DNA of 64,000 nt from Chryseobacterium culicis (GCF_900108365.1 NZ_FNWQ01000005.1:1-64000); one strand, 5' to 3'; numbered from the stretch's first letter, positions 1-9,516 are shown. Numbers and translations: made by a program. The notes: generated by a model from the letters alone, not told the origin.

Positions 1-108
1 TTGAAATGACCAAATGTTTCTGAAAGAAATTTTAAAGTTTTTTAAGTAACCTTAACCCTCTCCTAAACCTTCAATCCTATACTCCTGCGCTCCCTCTAAT
101 TGGGACTG

Positions 109-138
109 CAAAGATAATAACTATTTTTAAAACCACAA
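109..138 (-). promoter_or_regulatory. Strong minus-strand promoter (P2) at left edge
   Basis: Read on the minus strand, this has TTG (136-138), a 19-bp spacer and TATCTTTG (109-116). That is a textbook Bacteroidota promoter (TTG, 17-23 bp, TAnnTTTG). It points out of the window towards position 1, and no ORF lies between it and the edge. The downstream minus-strand leader ends in a sequence resembling those that precede flavobacterial 16S rRNA genes, so I infer an rRNA operon just outside. Confidence 0.6.
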
Positions 139-254
139 CTCTTTTCTCAAAAAATTTAAAAGTTTTTTTAGTCCTCTCTTATGAAGTATCATCATGTTTA
201 TGCTTATCTAAAAGCTCTCCTGCGCTTACTGATCAACTCTCGTTTTCAGTGGGG

Positions 255-286
255 CAAAGATAACAACTTATTAACACGCAAAACAA
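255..286 (-). promoter_or_regulatory. Upstream minus-strand promoter (P1) at left edge
   Basis: A second minus-strand -7 box, TATCTTTG (255-262), has TTG-type -33 candidates 16 and 21 bp upstream. It lies about 146 bp upstream of P2 and points the same way. Tandem strong promoters with a long non-coding leader are typical of rRNA operons. The rest of 1-570 holds no gene I can support; around 410-430 there is a short TAATAAG direct repeat. Confidence 0.5.
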
Positions 287-582
287 GTTTATTTAACATA
301 AATGTTACCTTTTGTTCATATTCAGCCCTAAGAACCTGATTCAAAGGAAGAAAAATTTTAAACATTTGTTTGGAATATTGAACACAGCGGAAGTTTGACG
401 CTTTTTATGAGTAATAAGTAATAAGTAATGAAAGGTATCCTTATATTATACAGTAGATATCTTTCTATGTGAGTTTTGACTAGAGCCACAATAAAGGTAG
501 CCTACTTTTTATGATTCACGTTTTCAACTATTGAAATAGATGTAATTGTAAGAAAAGCGGACATGATCTTTTTTTGATTTCA

Positions 583-590
583 TACATTTG
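583..590 (+). promoter_or_regulatory. -7 promoter box of the M16 peptidase gene
   Basis: TACATTTG is a perfect TAnnTTTG box. It lies inside the longest ORF, which opens at a TTG at 574, so transcription should begin near 597. This forces translation to start downstream, at the ATG at 631. Confidence 0.6.
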
Positions 591-630
591 CAGTACATTT
601 CGGATTCTAAGGAATGATAATGAGTTTTAT

Positions 631-3498
631 ATGACAGAAAGAAAATATAAGGAAACGGTTCATACTGATAAAAATAACTACGAATATATTACGGTAACCC
701 ACGACGAAAATAACGTCCGTATCTATACACTGAAAAACGGATTAAAGGTTTTTCTTGCTCAAAATTTTATTTCACCCAGAATACAAACCTTTATTCCGGT
801 AAGGACAGGAAGCAATAATGACCCGTCTGACAATACAGGATTAGCTCACTATCTGGAACACATGATGTTTAAGGGCACCTCTAAGATAGGTACTCAAAAC
901 TGGGAAAAAGAAAAGGTATTGCTTGATCAGATCTCGGAACTGTATGAAAAACACAAAGCGGAACAGGATTCTGAAAAGAAAAAAGAAATCTACAAAAAGA
1001 TAGATGAAGTTTCTCAGGAAGCAAGCCAATATGCCATTGCCAATGAATACGACAAAGCTATTTCTTCTCTGGGTGCCAGTGGAACGAACGCTCATACCTG
1101 GTTTGATGAAACAGTATACAAAAACAATATTCCGAATAATGAACTTGAGAAATGGCTGAAAATTGAAAAAGAAAGGTTCTCTGAAATTGTCCTCCGCCTT
1201 TTCCATACTGAGCTGGAATCTGTATACGAGGAGTTCAACCGGGCACAGGATAATGATTCAAGACTTGTGAATTATGAATTGATGGATGCGCTCTTTCCAA
1301 CTCACCCCAATGGCCAGCAAACAACATTAGGAAAGCCTGAGCATCTGAAGAATCCTTCTATGAAAGCGATTCACAAATACTTTGATGAATACTATGTTCC
1401 TAACAATTATGCTCTGGTACTGGTGGGCGATCTTGATTTTGAAAAAACCATTCAGTTAATTGATAGCTATTTCGGCAGCTTACCTTATAAGGAACTTCCT
1501 AAAAAGATGCCTGTTATTGAAAAACCTATAACGCAAATTATAAAAAGAACCGTGCAAAGCCCCACTACTCCACGCACTCAGCTTGCATGGAGGACAGACA
1601 GCTATGGAACCCGCGAGGCAATGCTGGCAGATATCACAGCCAATATCCTGAGCAACAGGGGTGAAGCCGGATTACTGGACCTTCACATCAATCAGACTCA
1701 GAAAATGCTTTGGGCACAGGCTTTTTCTGTAGGATTGAAGCAGTATGGGTATTTCTCCATTGTAGCTGTACCGAAAGAAACTCAAACATTGGAAGAAGCA
1801 AAGAATATCGTGCTGGAAGAGATTGAGCTGATCAAGAAAGGAGATTTTCCGGACTGGATGCTGCCAGCGATCATTAATGATTTCAAACTCCAGAGAATGA
1901 AATCCCTTGAAACAACAGAAGGGCTGGCCACGAATCTTTATGATACTTATATCAAAGGAAGAACGTGGGAACAGGAACTTAATGAAATGGATGAATATGC
2001 CGCTTTTACCAAGGAAGATGTAGTGAATTTTGCCAATGATTTCTTCAAAGAAAACTATGTGATCGTTGATAAGGAAAAAGGCGTCAATGAAAGATTGGTC
2101 AGAGTGGAAAATCCAGGGATTACTCCTGTTAAAATCAACCGTGACAGTCAGTCTGAATTTTTAACGGAAATTTTAGCCGATAAAACCGAGGATATACAAC
2201 CTGTCTTTATAGATTATCAGAAAGAAATCACTACTGCTGACGTAAAAGGAAAGAAACTGAGCTTTGTTAAAAATAAGTTCAACGATATTGCTCAGGCACA
2301 TTTTATTTTTCCTTTCGGGAGTGATCATGACCGAGATCTCGCCATTTCAACCCAACTTTTGCAGTATTTAGGGACAGATCAGTTTTCTCCTGAAGATTTA
2401 AAAAAGGAATTCTTCAAAATCGGGGTCACTAATGATTTCAAAACCGTGCATAACCAGCTTACTATCACTCTAAGTGGATTGGAAGAAAATATAGAAAAAG
2501 GAATTGCTCTTCTTCAGCACTGGATGGAGGATGTAAAACCAGATCAGGATATCTACCATCAGTTTGTAAAAAGTGTAATAGAGAACCGCCAGGCCATAAA
2601 AAAGGATAAAAACCGTATTATGACCGCTCTTACCAACTATACCAAGCTGGGTGCCTTTTCCCGTTTTACTGATGTCATTTCTAAAGAAGAGCTTGAAAGC
2701 AGTACAGCTGAAGTATTTACCAACAGAATAAAAAATCTGTTTAAATCTCCTTATCAGATCTTCTTTTATGGTAAAAATTTTGAGCATTTCAACAGATACA
2801 TTGGTAAGTATGTTGAGGCAGAAAGCGTTTCGATTCCTGAAGCCAAACATTATCCTGAGCCAGATACAGGCGGAAATGTCTATTTCATTAGTTATGATAT
2901 GGTTCAGATGGAAATGAGCAAAATAGGAAAAGGAAGTGAGGTAGATCCTCAGTATTTCGGTAAAGTAAATGTGTTTAATGAGTATTTTGGAAGAGGGTTA
3001 TCTTCAATTGTTTTTCAGGAAATGCGTGAGAGTAAAAGCCTTGCTTACTCGGCCTATGTTTCTTATGCTGCCAATTCTGAAATAAAACATCCTGATTATA
3101 TTACTACCTATATAGGAACCCAACCCGATAAACTGATGATTGCCGTTGACACCCTGAATGAGCTTATGGAAGAGCTTCCGGAAGTACCTATTCAGTTTGA
3201 AAATGCCAGAAACGCTGCTCTTAAACAGATTGCCTCTACAAGAGTAAGCCGTGAAAATGTATTTTTCAATACATTGAATCTGAAAAAGCTCAATATTTAC
3301 CACGACTTCAGGAAGGATATTTATGAGCAGATCCGGAATTTAAAATTTGAAGATTTGAAAGAATTTTATAAAACGAGAATTAAATCTGTACATTTCAATA
3401 CAGCCATTATCGGCAAAAAAGAAAACCTTGATATGGATGCTGTTAATAAAATGGGCACATTTACAGAAGTAAGCCTGAAAGATATCTTTGGACATTAA
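631..3498 (+). CDS. M16 family (insulinase-like) zinc metallopeptidase
   Basis: Pitrilysin/insulinase-family endopeptidase of 955 residues. Its inverted zinc motif HYLEH sits at residues 73-77, and a downstream acidic helix (ELESVYEEF, about residue 194) supplies the third ligand. The length matches a full two-half M16 clamshell in one chain; the second half (from about residue 520) lacks the HxxEH motif, as is usual. No clear signal peptide follows the chosen start. I prefer the ATG at 631 because a -7 promoter box lies inside the longer TTG-started frame. The gene is monocistronic, with its own terminator. Likely role: degradation of small proteins or peptides. The substrate is unknown. Confidence 0.9.
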   Translation: MTERKYKETVHTDKNNYEYITVTHDENNVRIYTLKNGLKVFLAQNFISPRIQTFIPVRTGSNNDPSDNTGLAHYLEHMMFKGTSKIGTQNWEKEKVLLDQISELYEKHKAEQDSEKKKEIYKKIDEVSQEASQYAIANEYDKAISSLGASGTNAHTWFDETVYKNNIPNNELEKWLKIEKERFSEIVLRLFHTELESVYEEFNRAQDNDSRLVNYELMDALFPTHPNGQQTTLGKPEHLKNPSMKAIHKYFDEYYVPNNYALVLVGDLDFEKTIQLIDSYFGSLPYKELPKKMPVIEKPITQIIKRTVQSPTTPRTQLAWRTDSYGTREAMLADITANILSNRGEAGLLDLHINQTQKMLWAQAFSVGLKQYGYFSIVAVPKETQTLEEAKNIVLEEIELIKKGDFPDWMLPAIINDFKLQRMKSLETTEGLATNLYDTYIKGRTWEQELNEMDEYAAFTKEDVVNFANDFFKENYVIVDKEKGVNERLVRVENPGITPVKINRDSQSEFLTEILADKTEDIQPVFIDYQKEITTADVKGKKLSFVKNKFNDIAQAHFIFPFGSDHDRDLAISTQLLQYLGTDQFSPEDLKKEFFKIGVTNDFKTVHNQLTITLSGLEENIEKGIALLQHWMEDVKPDQDIYHQFVKSVIENRQAIKKDKNRIMTALTNYTKLGAFSRFTDVISKEELESSTAEVFTNRIKNLFKSPYQIFFYGKNFEHFNRYIGKYVEAESVSIPEAKHYPEPDTGGNVYFISYDMVQMEMSKIGKGSEVDPQYFGKVNVFNEYFGRGLSSIVFQEMRESKSLAYSAYVSYAANSEIKHPDYITTYIGTQPDKLMIAVDTLNELMEELPEVPIQFENARNAALKQIASTRVSRENVFFNTLNLKKLNIYHDFRKDIYEQIRNLKFEDLKEFYKTRIKSVHFNTAIIGKKENLDMDAVNKMGTFTEVSLKDIFGH

Positions 3499-3506
3499 AA
3501 AAAACG

Positions 3507-3541
3507 AACCGCCTGATATTTCTACCAGGCGGTTTGTTTTT
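3507..3541 (+). terminator. Intrinsic terminator after M16 peptidase
   Basis: A 9-bp GC-rich stem (AACCGCCTG, 3507-3515, with CAGGCGGTT, 3526-3534) is followed by TTGTTTTT. Confidence 0.85.
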
Positions 3542-3589
3542 GATGAATGACCAATAATTATTGATCAGTGCTTTTAATGTATCCATACT

Positions 3590-4666
3590 TTAAGTCATCA
3601 TGCAATCTCCGTCACCGTCCTGGTAATCGGGATTAAAATCATTCGGAAGCAGTTCCAATAAATCTTTATGAAAAAGATATTCTCTGTTGAAATCTCTTTC
3701 ATAGATATGAGAAAATGCTTTAGATTGTTGTATGGCCTTGTTCAATTTATTTTGATAGCTTGTAAAACCTTTTATCTTATTATTCACAATGAAATAATTA
3801 AGAAACTGGACAACCTCATCTAAATCAGTATTCGAAAAGAGATAAGGAATTTTAAGATACCCGTCACGAAGCTGCAAGAGCAGGCAAGATTTAATCTTAT
3901 TATGCTGATCGAAAATTCTAACCCAGAAATATTTAAAGGTACCGGCAAAGCTTGAAAAGAGGTATCTTTCCTCTTTTTTCCCTTCCAAAACCCAGGGATG
4001 ATCTATAAAAGTATTGATTTCGTCTCCATCCCGTACTCCTGAAAACCTATTGATAAAATCAGCACTTTCTTTATCTACACGATCAAGAATTTCATATTTG
4101 AAATCAGGTTTCTTTATAGGTAGATTCTTGATTGAGATGAATAAATTGGCAGTGGCATCCAATGTCTGAAAAAGAGGTTTCAAAGGTTTTGTTACAGGCT
4201 TTTTTTCAGGAATCATTTTAGCTGCATCAGTTTTAAAGTAATATCTCTTCCCTTCTTTAGGAAAGACATATTCAAAAACGCCCATAATATTATATAAAGC
4301 TTCTGCTTCTTTGGTAAATTCGGTAATGGCAATTCTGCCTTCGTATTCTTCAAAAACTTTTTTCAGTAATGCTTTTGCCGGTCTTTTCTTTCGATACTCG
4401 GGATTGACGTACAAAGTGCTTAGCCATGCGTAACGGATTTCTTTACCGTCAATAACGAAACGGTCTGGGAAACATCCTACGTATCCGATCAGTTTTTCTT
4501 CAAAAAAAGCAAGAATAAGAAGTGTATCTTCATCTTCTGCCTTAGGGTTCTTTATGTGGGATAAAGCCCGGTGCTTGGTAATCGGGAGAAAATCATACTG
4601 CTGGAAAGTTCCGGAGGATATAAAATCTTCCAGTTCTTTTCTGTTGAATGTTTTCAGCGTTATCAT
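3590..4666 (-). CDS. GNAT family N-acetyltransferase (two-part protein)
   Basis: Protein of 358 residues. The N-terminal half (about 1-150) looks like a GNAT acetyltransferase: strands, then YVNPEYRKKRPAKALLKK, the acetyl-CoA pyrophosphate-binding stretch, though with a weaker RxxGxG than usual. The C-terminal half (about 190-350) is a second domain I do not recognise, possibly a degenerate GNAT fold. Its ATG overlaps the stop of the upstream polysaccharide deacetylase by 4 bp (ATGA), so the two are probably translationally coupled and act together. The acceptor is unknown; a surface sugar or an activated amino-sugar would fit the partner enzyme. Confidence 0.7.
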   Translation of the reverse strand: MITLKTFNRKELEDFISSGTFQQYDFLPITKHRALSHIKNPKAEDEDTLLILAFFEEKLIGYVGCFPDRFVIDGKEIRYAWLSTLYVNPEYRKKRPAKALLKKVFEEYEGRIAITEFTKEAEALYNIMGVFEYVFPKEGKRYYFKTDAAKMIPEKKPVTKPLKPLFQTLDATANLFISIKNLPIKKPDFKYEILDRVDKESADFINRFSGVRDGDEINTFIDHPWVLEGKKEERYLFSSFAGTFKYFWVRIFDQHNKIKSCLLLQLRDGYLKIPYLFSNTDLDEVVQFLNYFIVNNKIKGFTSYQNKLNKAIQQSKAFSHIYERDFNREYLFHKDLLELLPNDFNPDYQDGDGDCMMT

Positions 4667-5664
4667 TCTCTTATAATCATATTTTTATTGACGAGTTTTT
4701 TCAGTCTGAAATAGGCGATTTCCTTTTTCATGATCTGTGCTCCGCTCTCCCCCATTTCCATTGGTATTCTTTGGAAATTTCTTTTCACACTGTCCAGCTT
4801 TATTCCTGCACATCCAAAACTGCAATAGATTTCTTCATTTTTAAAAAGTTCATCAAAAAAATCTTTCTTCACTTCAAAATCGGTAAACGGAAAGGCAAAA
4901 CTTTCGTACAGAAAACCATTTTTCTTTAAATAAGCAAAAGTCTTGTCTGTAGTTTCCATTTGTTCTTTCAAAGATAAGTCTCCGTATTTTGGATGATCCC
5001 AGCTGTGCGAAGAAATCCCGAAACCTTTTCGGGTGAGCTCTTTTACTTCTTCTGAACTTAAATAAGGTTGATGTTCTTTGGAATACGCTTTAAAATCTAC
5101 TTCAATCTTTTCGGCAAGTTCATCCAAAACCGCTCTTCCCTGATAATTGACTGATAAAATTTTCTTCTGTAAAATGCCTTTCTCCACATGATTGTCAAGA
5201 GAAAACATCCGATAAACTTCCGGATCTATGGTTTTATTTTTCTCAACCGCATCCGCAAGAAGACTCGCTTTGCATCTGAACATCATATCTTTATTGTCTA
5301 TAAAAGCCGGATTTACAAAATTACAGGCATAAATTCCTTTTCGTTCCAAAACAGGAGCCACAACCTCATAAAATTCTCTGAAACCATCATCAAAAGTAAG
5401 CAGAGCAATCTTTTTCTTAGGTTTAAAATTCCCGGATGTAAATGCTTTAAACTCCTGCCAGTCTACAAACTGAAAATTCTTTGATAAATAATCCAGATCG
5501 TCCTCAAACTGTTTTATAGTTTTATATCGGATCACGTGTTTTATATGAGAAAGTTCTTCGTCGGAAACGCTGTGATAAAGAGGCAGACAGTAATCCAGCG
5601 GAAAAGATTTTCCGATATTTTCAGATTCAAAAGCAGCCAAAAGATTGATGATCCTTTCCTTCAT
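4663..5664 (-). CDS. Polysaccharide deacetylase (NodB-homology) family protein
   Basis: Carbohydrate esterase family 4-type protein of 333 residues. The first conserved motif is TFDDG (about residue 95 onward), with the metal- and base-providing Asp residues. A later SSHSWDHP supplies the HxxxH-type metal ligands. No signal peptide is evident, so it may be cytoplasmic. Such enzymes remove N- or O-acetyl groups from surface sugars. I start at the ATG at 5664 rather than a TTG at 5694, which lies in the preceding terminator hairpin. It is followed by the GNAT gene with an ATGA overlap, forming a two-gene unit. Confidence 0.85.
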   Translation of the reverse strand: MKERIINLLAAFESENIGKSFPLDYCLPLYHSVSDEELSHIKHVIRYKTIKQFEDDLDYLSKNFQFVDWQEFKAFTSGNFKPKKKIALLTFDDGFREFYEVVAPVLERKGIYACNFVNPAFIDNKDMMFRCKASLLADAVEKNKTIDPEVYRMFSLDNHVEKGILQKKILSVNYQGRAVLDELAEKIEVDFKAYSKEHQPYLSSEEVKELTRKGFGISSHSWDHPKYGDLSLKEQMETTDKTFAYLKKNGFLYESFAFPFTDFEVKKDFFDELFKNEEIYCSFGCAGIKLDSVKRNFQRIPMEMGESGAQIMKKEIAYFRLKKLVNKNMIIRE

Positions 5665-5670
5665 CTTATT

Positions 5671-5716
5671 TAAAATAAAAAAGAATCTATTCAAAACTCA
5701 GTTCAAATAGATTCTT
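5671..5716 (-). terminator. Intrinsic terminator of S46 peptidase gene
   Basis: An 11-bp stem (5681-5691 with 5706-5716, AAGAATCTATT and its complement) is followed on the minus strand by TTTTTATTTT. It ends only about 7 bp before the deacetylase start, so the deacetylase depends on read-through or a promoter hidden in this short gap. Confidence 0.8.
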
Positions 5717-5736
5717 AAAGGTATAACTTTTAAAAA

Positions 5737-7875
5737 TTATTTTACAATTTTCATTTCATCAACAAGCCACTTGGAATCTGCAAACTTCTCGATAATGAAA
5801 AGGATATACTTTGTATCTACCATGATATTTCTGCTGAAACGCGGGTCATAGTTGATATCGCTCATGGTTCCCTCCCACTGTCTGTCGAAGTTTAATCCCA
5901 CGAGGTTTCCGTTGGCATCAAGTGCCGGACTTCCAGAATTTCCTCCTGTAGTGTGGTTGGTAGCCGTGAATCCTACAGGAACATCACCTGTTTTATCTTT
6001 ATAGATTCCGAAATCTTTTTTATTGTAAAGATCAATAAGCTTTTTTGGAACATCAAATTCGTAATCTCCCGGAATATATTTCTCCATTACTCCCGCCAGG
6101 TGCGTCTGATATCCGTAAGATACAGCATCTCTAGGAGTAGAACCTTTCACTTTACCATAGGTTACACGAAGCGTTGAGTTCGCATCCGGAAAGAATTTTC
6201 TGTCTTTATCCGTCTGCATCTGCTGTGCCATGAATTTCTTCTGCAAAGCATCAATTTTTGCCTGCATTGAAGTATACTGTGGATCTGCAGTTTTCATATA
6301 CGTGTCTCTCATAGACACATACAGCTGATAAATTGGATCTTTCTTTAAAGTCTTGATTAATTTATCCTGATTAGAAAAAGCTTTATCAATATCTGCAGTT
6401 AATGTCCCACCGTTTACCGCTGTTCTACCTGTGATAACAGAGTTTTTTGACATCTCTTCGATGACAGGAATATTGGCGTTCTCTTCTTTATATTTGCTGA
6501 ATCCTGCCGGTAAAAACTGTGGAGCGGTTTTATTAGCATACAAGGCCAATAGCTTGGCTGTTACTTTAGCATCAAGTTCTGCGCTGTAATCTTTATAGAA
6601 AGAGGTTAATTTTGTCTTTAACTTGGAAAGTTCCTTTTCATCCATTCTTCCTGCTTCCACAGAAGCTATGAAATCATAGTAATCTCCGGCAAGCTTCAAT
6701 GTTTCTGCATTTTTCACTACTTCTGTGTAGTAAGCATTGTTTAATGCATAAGGCGCCTGATCATTGTACAGTTTATTCAGCTGATCCAAAGTAGTTTTGA
6801 TCTCCGGGTTTTTAGCAACCAAAGAACCTTCATACATTACTTTCTTTTCTACCGCATTGGATTTTTTCAATCCTTCCACTTCTCCGATCCACTTTTTCCA
6901 GTAATTGGCTACCGAAGCATATTTGGAAGCATATTTAATACGAGTTTCATTGTCAACACGCATTTTTTCGTCTAAGGTTTTCAAAGCCACATCACGTACT
7001 GCAATTCTTGCAGGATCAATATCCTTCATAATCTTCTCTACCGCTACAGCTGGAAGATATTCTGTAGTTCTGCCCGGAAATCCGAATACAAAAGTAAAGT
7101 CGTTTTCATTTTTATCTTTTATAGAAACCGGTAAATAATGCTTTGGAACGTAAGGTACATTGTCTTTTGAATATTCTGCAGGTCTGTTGTTCTTGTCTGC
7201 ATAGATTCTGAACATAGAGAAATCTCCGGTATGTCTTGGCCAAACCCAGTTGTCTGTATCGCTTCCAAATTTTCCGATGCTTTGAGGAGGAGCTCCTACA
7301 AGACGGATATCTTTATAGGTTTCGATGGTATATGCGTAGTATTTGTTTCCATAATACATAGGCTTTACCATGATCGACTGGTAAGATTCAATTTTCTGAG
7401 CGTTTTTGTATACCTCAATATTATTATTGATCTTTTTAGTCAGTTCAGGTTCCGTAAGGTTATCCGTACCTTCTAAAATAGGATCGGTAACTTCTTTGAT
7501 ATCTACAATAAAATCAACTTTTAATCCAGGATTAACGAGTTCTCCTGCTGTATTTTTCGCCCAGAAGCCGTTAGAAAGAAGATCATTCTGAACGGTAGAA
7601 TGCGCCTGAATCTGGCTGAAACCACAGTGATGATTCGTTAAAAGCAGTCCTTTAGGCGAAATAATTTCTGCAGTACATCCGCCATTAAACTGTACTACCG
7701 CATCTTTAATGCTTGGTTTCTGAGGGTTGAAAATATCTTTTGCAGAAATCTTCATTCCCAAATCCTTCATTTCCTTTTCATTCAGCTCTGTAGGGATCCA
7801 CATTCCGCCATATTGTTGTGCAAATGCCATTGCAGCAGGCAAAAGAAATACAGATAAAAGTATCTTTTTTGTCAT
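5737..7875 (-). CDS. S46 family dipeptidyl-peptidase, DPP11-like
   Basis: Serine dipeptidyl-peptidase of 712 residues with a signal peptide (cleavage near AFAQ, residue 20), so periplasmic. The catalytic His lies in TNHHC (about 80-84) and the catalytic Ser in TGGNSGSP (Ser at about 647). Eighteen residues later comes FDRQWEG. In the S46 family, Arg at this position marks DPP11 (Asp/Glu at P1), whereas Gly marks DPP7 (hydrophobic P1), so I predict acidic P1 specificity. The enzyme releases dipeptides from oligopeptides for uptake by asaccharolytic or proteolytic Bacteroidota. The start is the ATG at 7875; the longer frame begins at a TTG. Confidence 0.9.
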   Translation of the reverse strand: MTKKILLSVFLLPAAMAFAQQYGGMWIPTELNEKEMKDLGMKISAKDIFNPQKPSIKDAVVQFNGGCTAEIISPKGLLLTNHHCGFSQIQAHSTVQNDLLSNGFWAKNTAGELVNPGLKVDFIVDIKEVTDPILEGTDNLTEPELTKKINNNIEVYKNAQKIESYQSIMVKPMYYGNKYYAYTIETYKDIRLVGAPPQSIGKFGSDTDNWVWPRHTGDFSMFRIYADKNNRPAEYSKDNVPYVPKHYLPVSIKDKNENDFTFVFGFPGRTTEYLPAVAVEKIMKDIDPARIAVRDVALKTLDEKMRVDNETRIKYASKYASVANYWKKWIGEVEGLKKSNAVEKKVMYEGSLVAKNPEIKTTLDQLNKLYNDQAPYALNNAYYTEVVKNAETLKLAGDYYDFIASVEAGRMDEKELSKLKTKLTSFYKDYSAELDAKVTAKLLALYANKTAPQFLPAGFSKYKEENANIPVIEEMSKNSVITGRTAVNGGTLTADIDKAFSNQDKLIKTLKKDPIYQLYVSMRDTYMKTADPQYTSMQAKIDALQKKFMAQQMQTDKDRKFFPDANSTLRVTYGKVKGSTPRDAVSYGYQTHLAGVMEKYIPGDYEFDVPKKLIDLYNKKDFGIYKDKTGDVPVGFTATNHTTGGNSGSPALDANGNLVGLNFDRQWEGTMSDINYDPRFSRNIMVDTKYILFIIEKFADSKWLVDEMKIVK

Positions 7876-7969
7876 AATCAAAATTTTGCCCCAATTTACA
7901 AAGAAAAATAGGAATAGGCTTCATAAAACGGGCGGAAAAGTTGTTATGAGGTCGTTTTTGAGGAGGTTG

Positions 7970-8140
7970 ATCGTGAATGATCAATTTTGCTTCGCAAGAG
8001 GTGAATAGTCAATAGTGAATTTTGCTTCGCAAGTGAATGGTGAATTTTTATGATCATATGGCACTTCCAGGTTTATTGTAAATTCATTAAAAATTGACAG
8101 GCGAAGCGAATTAACCATTCATTACTCACTATTAACTTAC
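7970..8140. repeat. Cluster of dispersed TTGCTTCGCAAG / GCGAAGC repeats
   Basis: The 345-bp gap between the S46 and NlpE-like genes contains TTGCTTCGCAAG at 7988-7999, a second copy about 35 bp later, and an inverted GGCGAAGCGAATT near 8101. They are interspersed with CAATAGTGAATT and CATTACTCACTATT fragments. The same words recur at 51.2-51.6 kb. The element looks like a non-coding dispersed repeat able to form small hairpins. Confidence 0.6.
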
Positions 8141-8220
8141 TCATCCTCTCTCCTCTGGCTTAATTTTTGTTTCCTGGAAGGCACATTATCATTAAAAAAA
8201 ACATCCTTAAATCAATTATT

Positions 8221-8706
8221 ATGATGAAAAGTAAAATACTCATGTTGGGATTGGCATCCTCTCTCTTTCTTGCTTCGTGTACTAAGAAAGAAACTACCGA
8301 AACATCTGCTGCAGTGACAGATTCTGCGGCGATTGTACAACCTTCTGCAGACAGTATCACCAAAGCAACTCCTACAGCCGCTGGTGACACCTCAGAAAAT
8401 GCGTTGGATTGGGCAGGTACATACGAAGCTACCGTTCCATGTGCTGACTGCCCGGGAATCAAGACTTCCCTGACATTGAATGATGACAAAACATTCAGTA
8501 TCACAGAAGAATATCTGGACAGAAATTCAAAAAATCAGGATAAAGGAACTTTTGCATGGGATCCAACAGGAAGTATCATTACTTTAAAAGGAAAATCCGC
8601 CAACTACAAATATAAAGTGGGTGAAAATATGCTGATCCAGCTGGATACGGAAGGAAAAGAGATTGATGGTCCTAATAAGGATCTATATATATTCAGGAAA
8701 AAATAA
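8221..8706 (+). CDS. NlpE-like copper-resistance-type lipoprotein
   Basis: Lipoprotein of 161 residues: signal peptide with lipobox LASC (Cys20), a Ser/Thr/Ala-rich linker (about 21-60), then an NlpE N-terminal-type beta-barrel domain. The domain begins DWAGTYEATVPCADCPGIKT, with the CxxC pair typical of NlpE, and ends in KDLYIFRKK. In enterobacteria NlpE senses envelope or lipoprotein stress and copper; here only the fold and location are supported. An upstream extension of the ORF to 8167 is less likely because the signal peptide begins at the MMK at 8221. The gene stands alone, with a terminator just downstream. Confidence 0.8.
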   Translation: MMKSKILMLGLASSLFLASCTKKETTETSAAVTDSAAIVQPSADSITKATPTAAGDTSENALDWAGTYEATVPCADCPGIKTSLTLNDDKTFSITEEYLDRNSKNQDKGTFAWDPTGSIITLKGKSANYKYKVGENMLIQLDTEGKEIDGPNKDLYIFRKK

Positions 8707-8710
8707 AACG

Positions 8711-8738
8711 TAAAGGCTCCGGCCTTTATTTTTTTTAA
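8711..8738 (+). terminator. Intrinsic terminator after NlpE-like gene
   Basis: Stem TAAAGGC (8711-8717) with GCCTTTA (8722-8728), followed by a run of eight or more T. Confidence 0.8.
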
Positions 8739-8745
8739 TACATCA

Positions 8746-9393
8746 CTAAAACTGGTAAGCCTTAATCTTAGGGTCATCCACTAGGCGCCGGGTTAATCCT
8801 TCATGATGGCTGTTTTTCCCCGTAATCCTCCATATAACCGTAAAACCTTCCTGTGAATACTGCTGTCTGATCATCTGGTAAGCCAAATGATTTTCTTTAA
8901 AGATATTCTCACAATATTGAATATCTCCTGAGCTGCTGACTGCTATTCTGTATTCTCTTACTTTATTATAGTTATCAATAAAATTCTGCAGATAGGTTAA
9001 AGCACTTAAAATGATTAATACCAGGGCGGTTCCCAACAGGGCAATATAAATATATCCTGAGCCTACTGCCATCCCTATGGAAGCTGTAGCCCAGATCGTT
9101 GTTGCCGTGGTAATGCCTTCAATTTTGTTATCTCCTTTAAAAATAACTCCAGCTCCCAGAAATCCTATTCCTGTAATGATATTGGCTGCTAAACGGTCAG
9201 GATTCTCTACTCCAATTTTAATGGAAAGTATGGTAAACAAACAGGCTCCGAAACACACCAGAATAAAGGTTCTCAACCCGGCAGATTTATTACGGTATTC
9301 TCTTTCAGCACCAATGAACAGTCCCAATAGGACGGAAATAAGAATAAGCAGCAGTTCATTTTTAACAGCGTAATGGTCCTGAAGAAAATCCAT
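8746..9393 (-). CDS. MgtC/SapB family membrane protein
   Basis: Protein of 215 residues. The N-terminal part (about 1-140) has four or more hydrophobic segments and the MgtC signature: GLFIGAEREYRNKSAGLRT, then GIGFLGAGVIFK, then ITTATTIWATASIGMAVGSG. The C-terminal part (about 145-215) is a soluble domain resembling the ACT-like tail of longer MgtC homologues. MgtC proteins are linked to growth at low magnesium and to ATP synthase control in pathogens; the function here is not shown. It converges on the NlpE-like gene and appears monocistronic. Confidence 0.88.
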   Translation of the reverse strand: MDFLQDHYAVKNELLLILISVLLGLFIGAEREYRNKSAGLRTFILVCFGACLFTILSIKIGVENPDRLAANIITGIGFLGAGVIFKGDNKIEGITTATTIWATASIGMAVGSGYIYIALLGTALVLIILSALTYLQNFIDNYNKVREYRIAVSSSGDIQYCENIFKENHLAYQMIRQQYSQEGFTVIWRITGKNSHHEGLTRRLVDDPKIKAYQF

Positions 9394-9516
9394 TTTTTTT
9401 AATTTAAGAACAGAATAAAATTACAACAAAAAATTGAGCTGTAAGCGTACATTGAACTTTGTTTAGGGTAAGAAGATTTTATGGGACTGAAAAACTTTCG
9501 TAATATTACACATTAA

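Noticed and set aside
574..630. N-terminal extension of the M16 peptidase from a TTG codon
   Set aside because: It overlaps the TACATTTG -7 promoter box, so it would not be in the mRNA.
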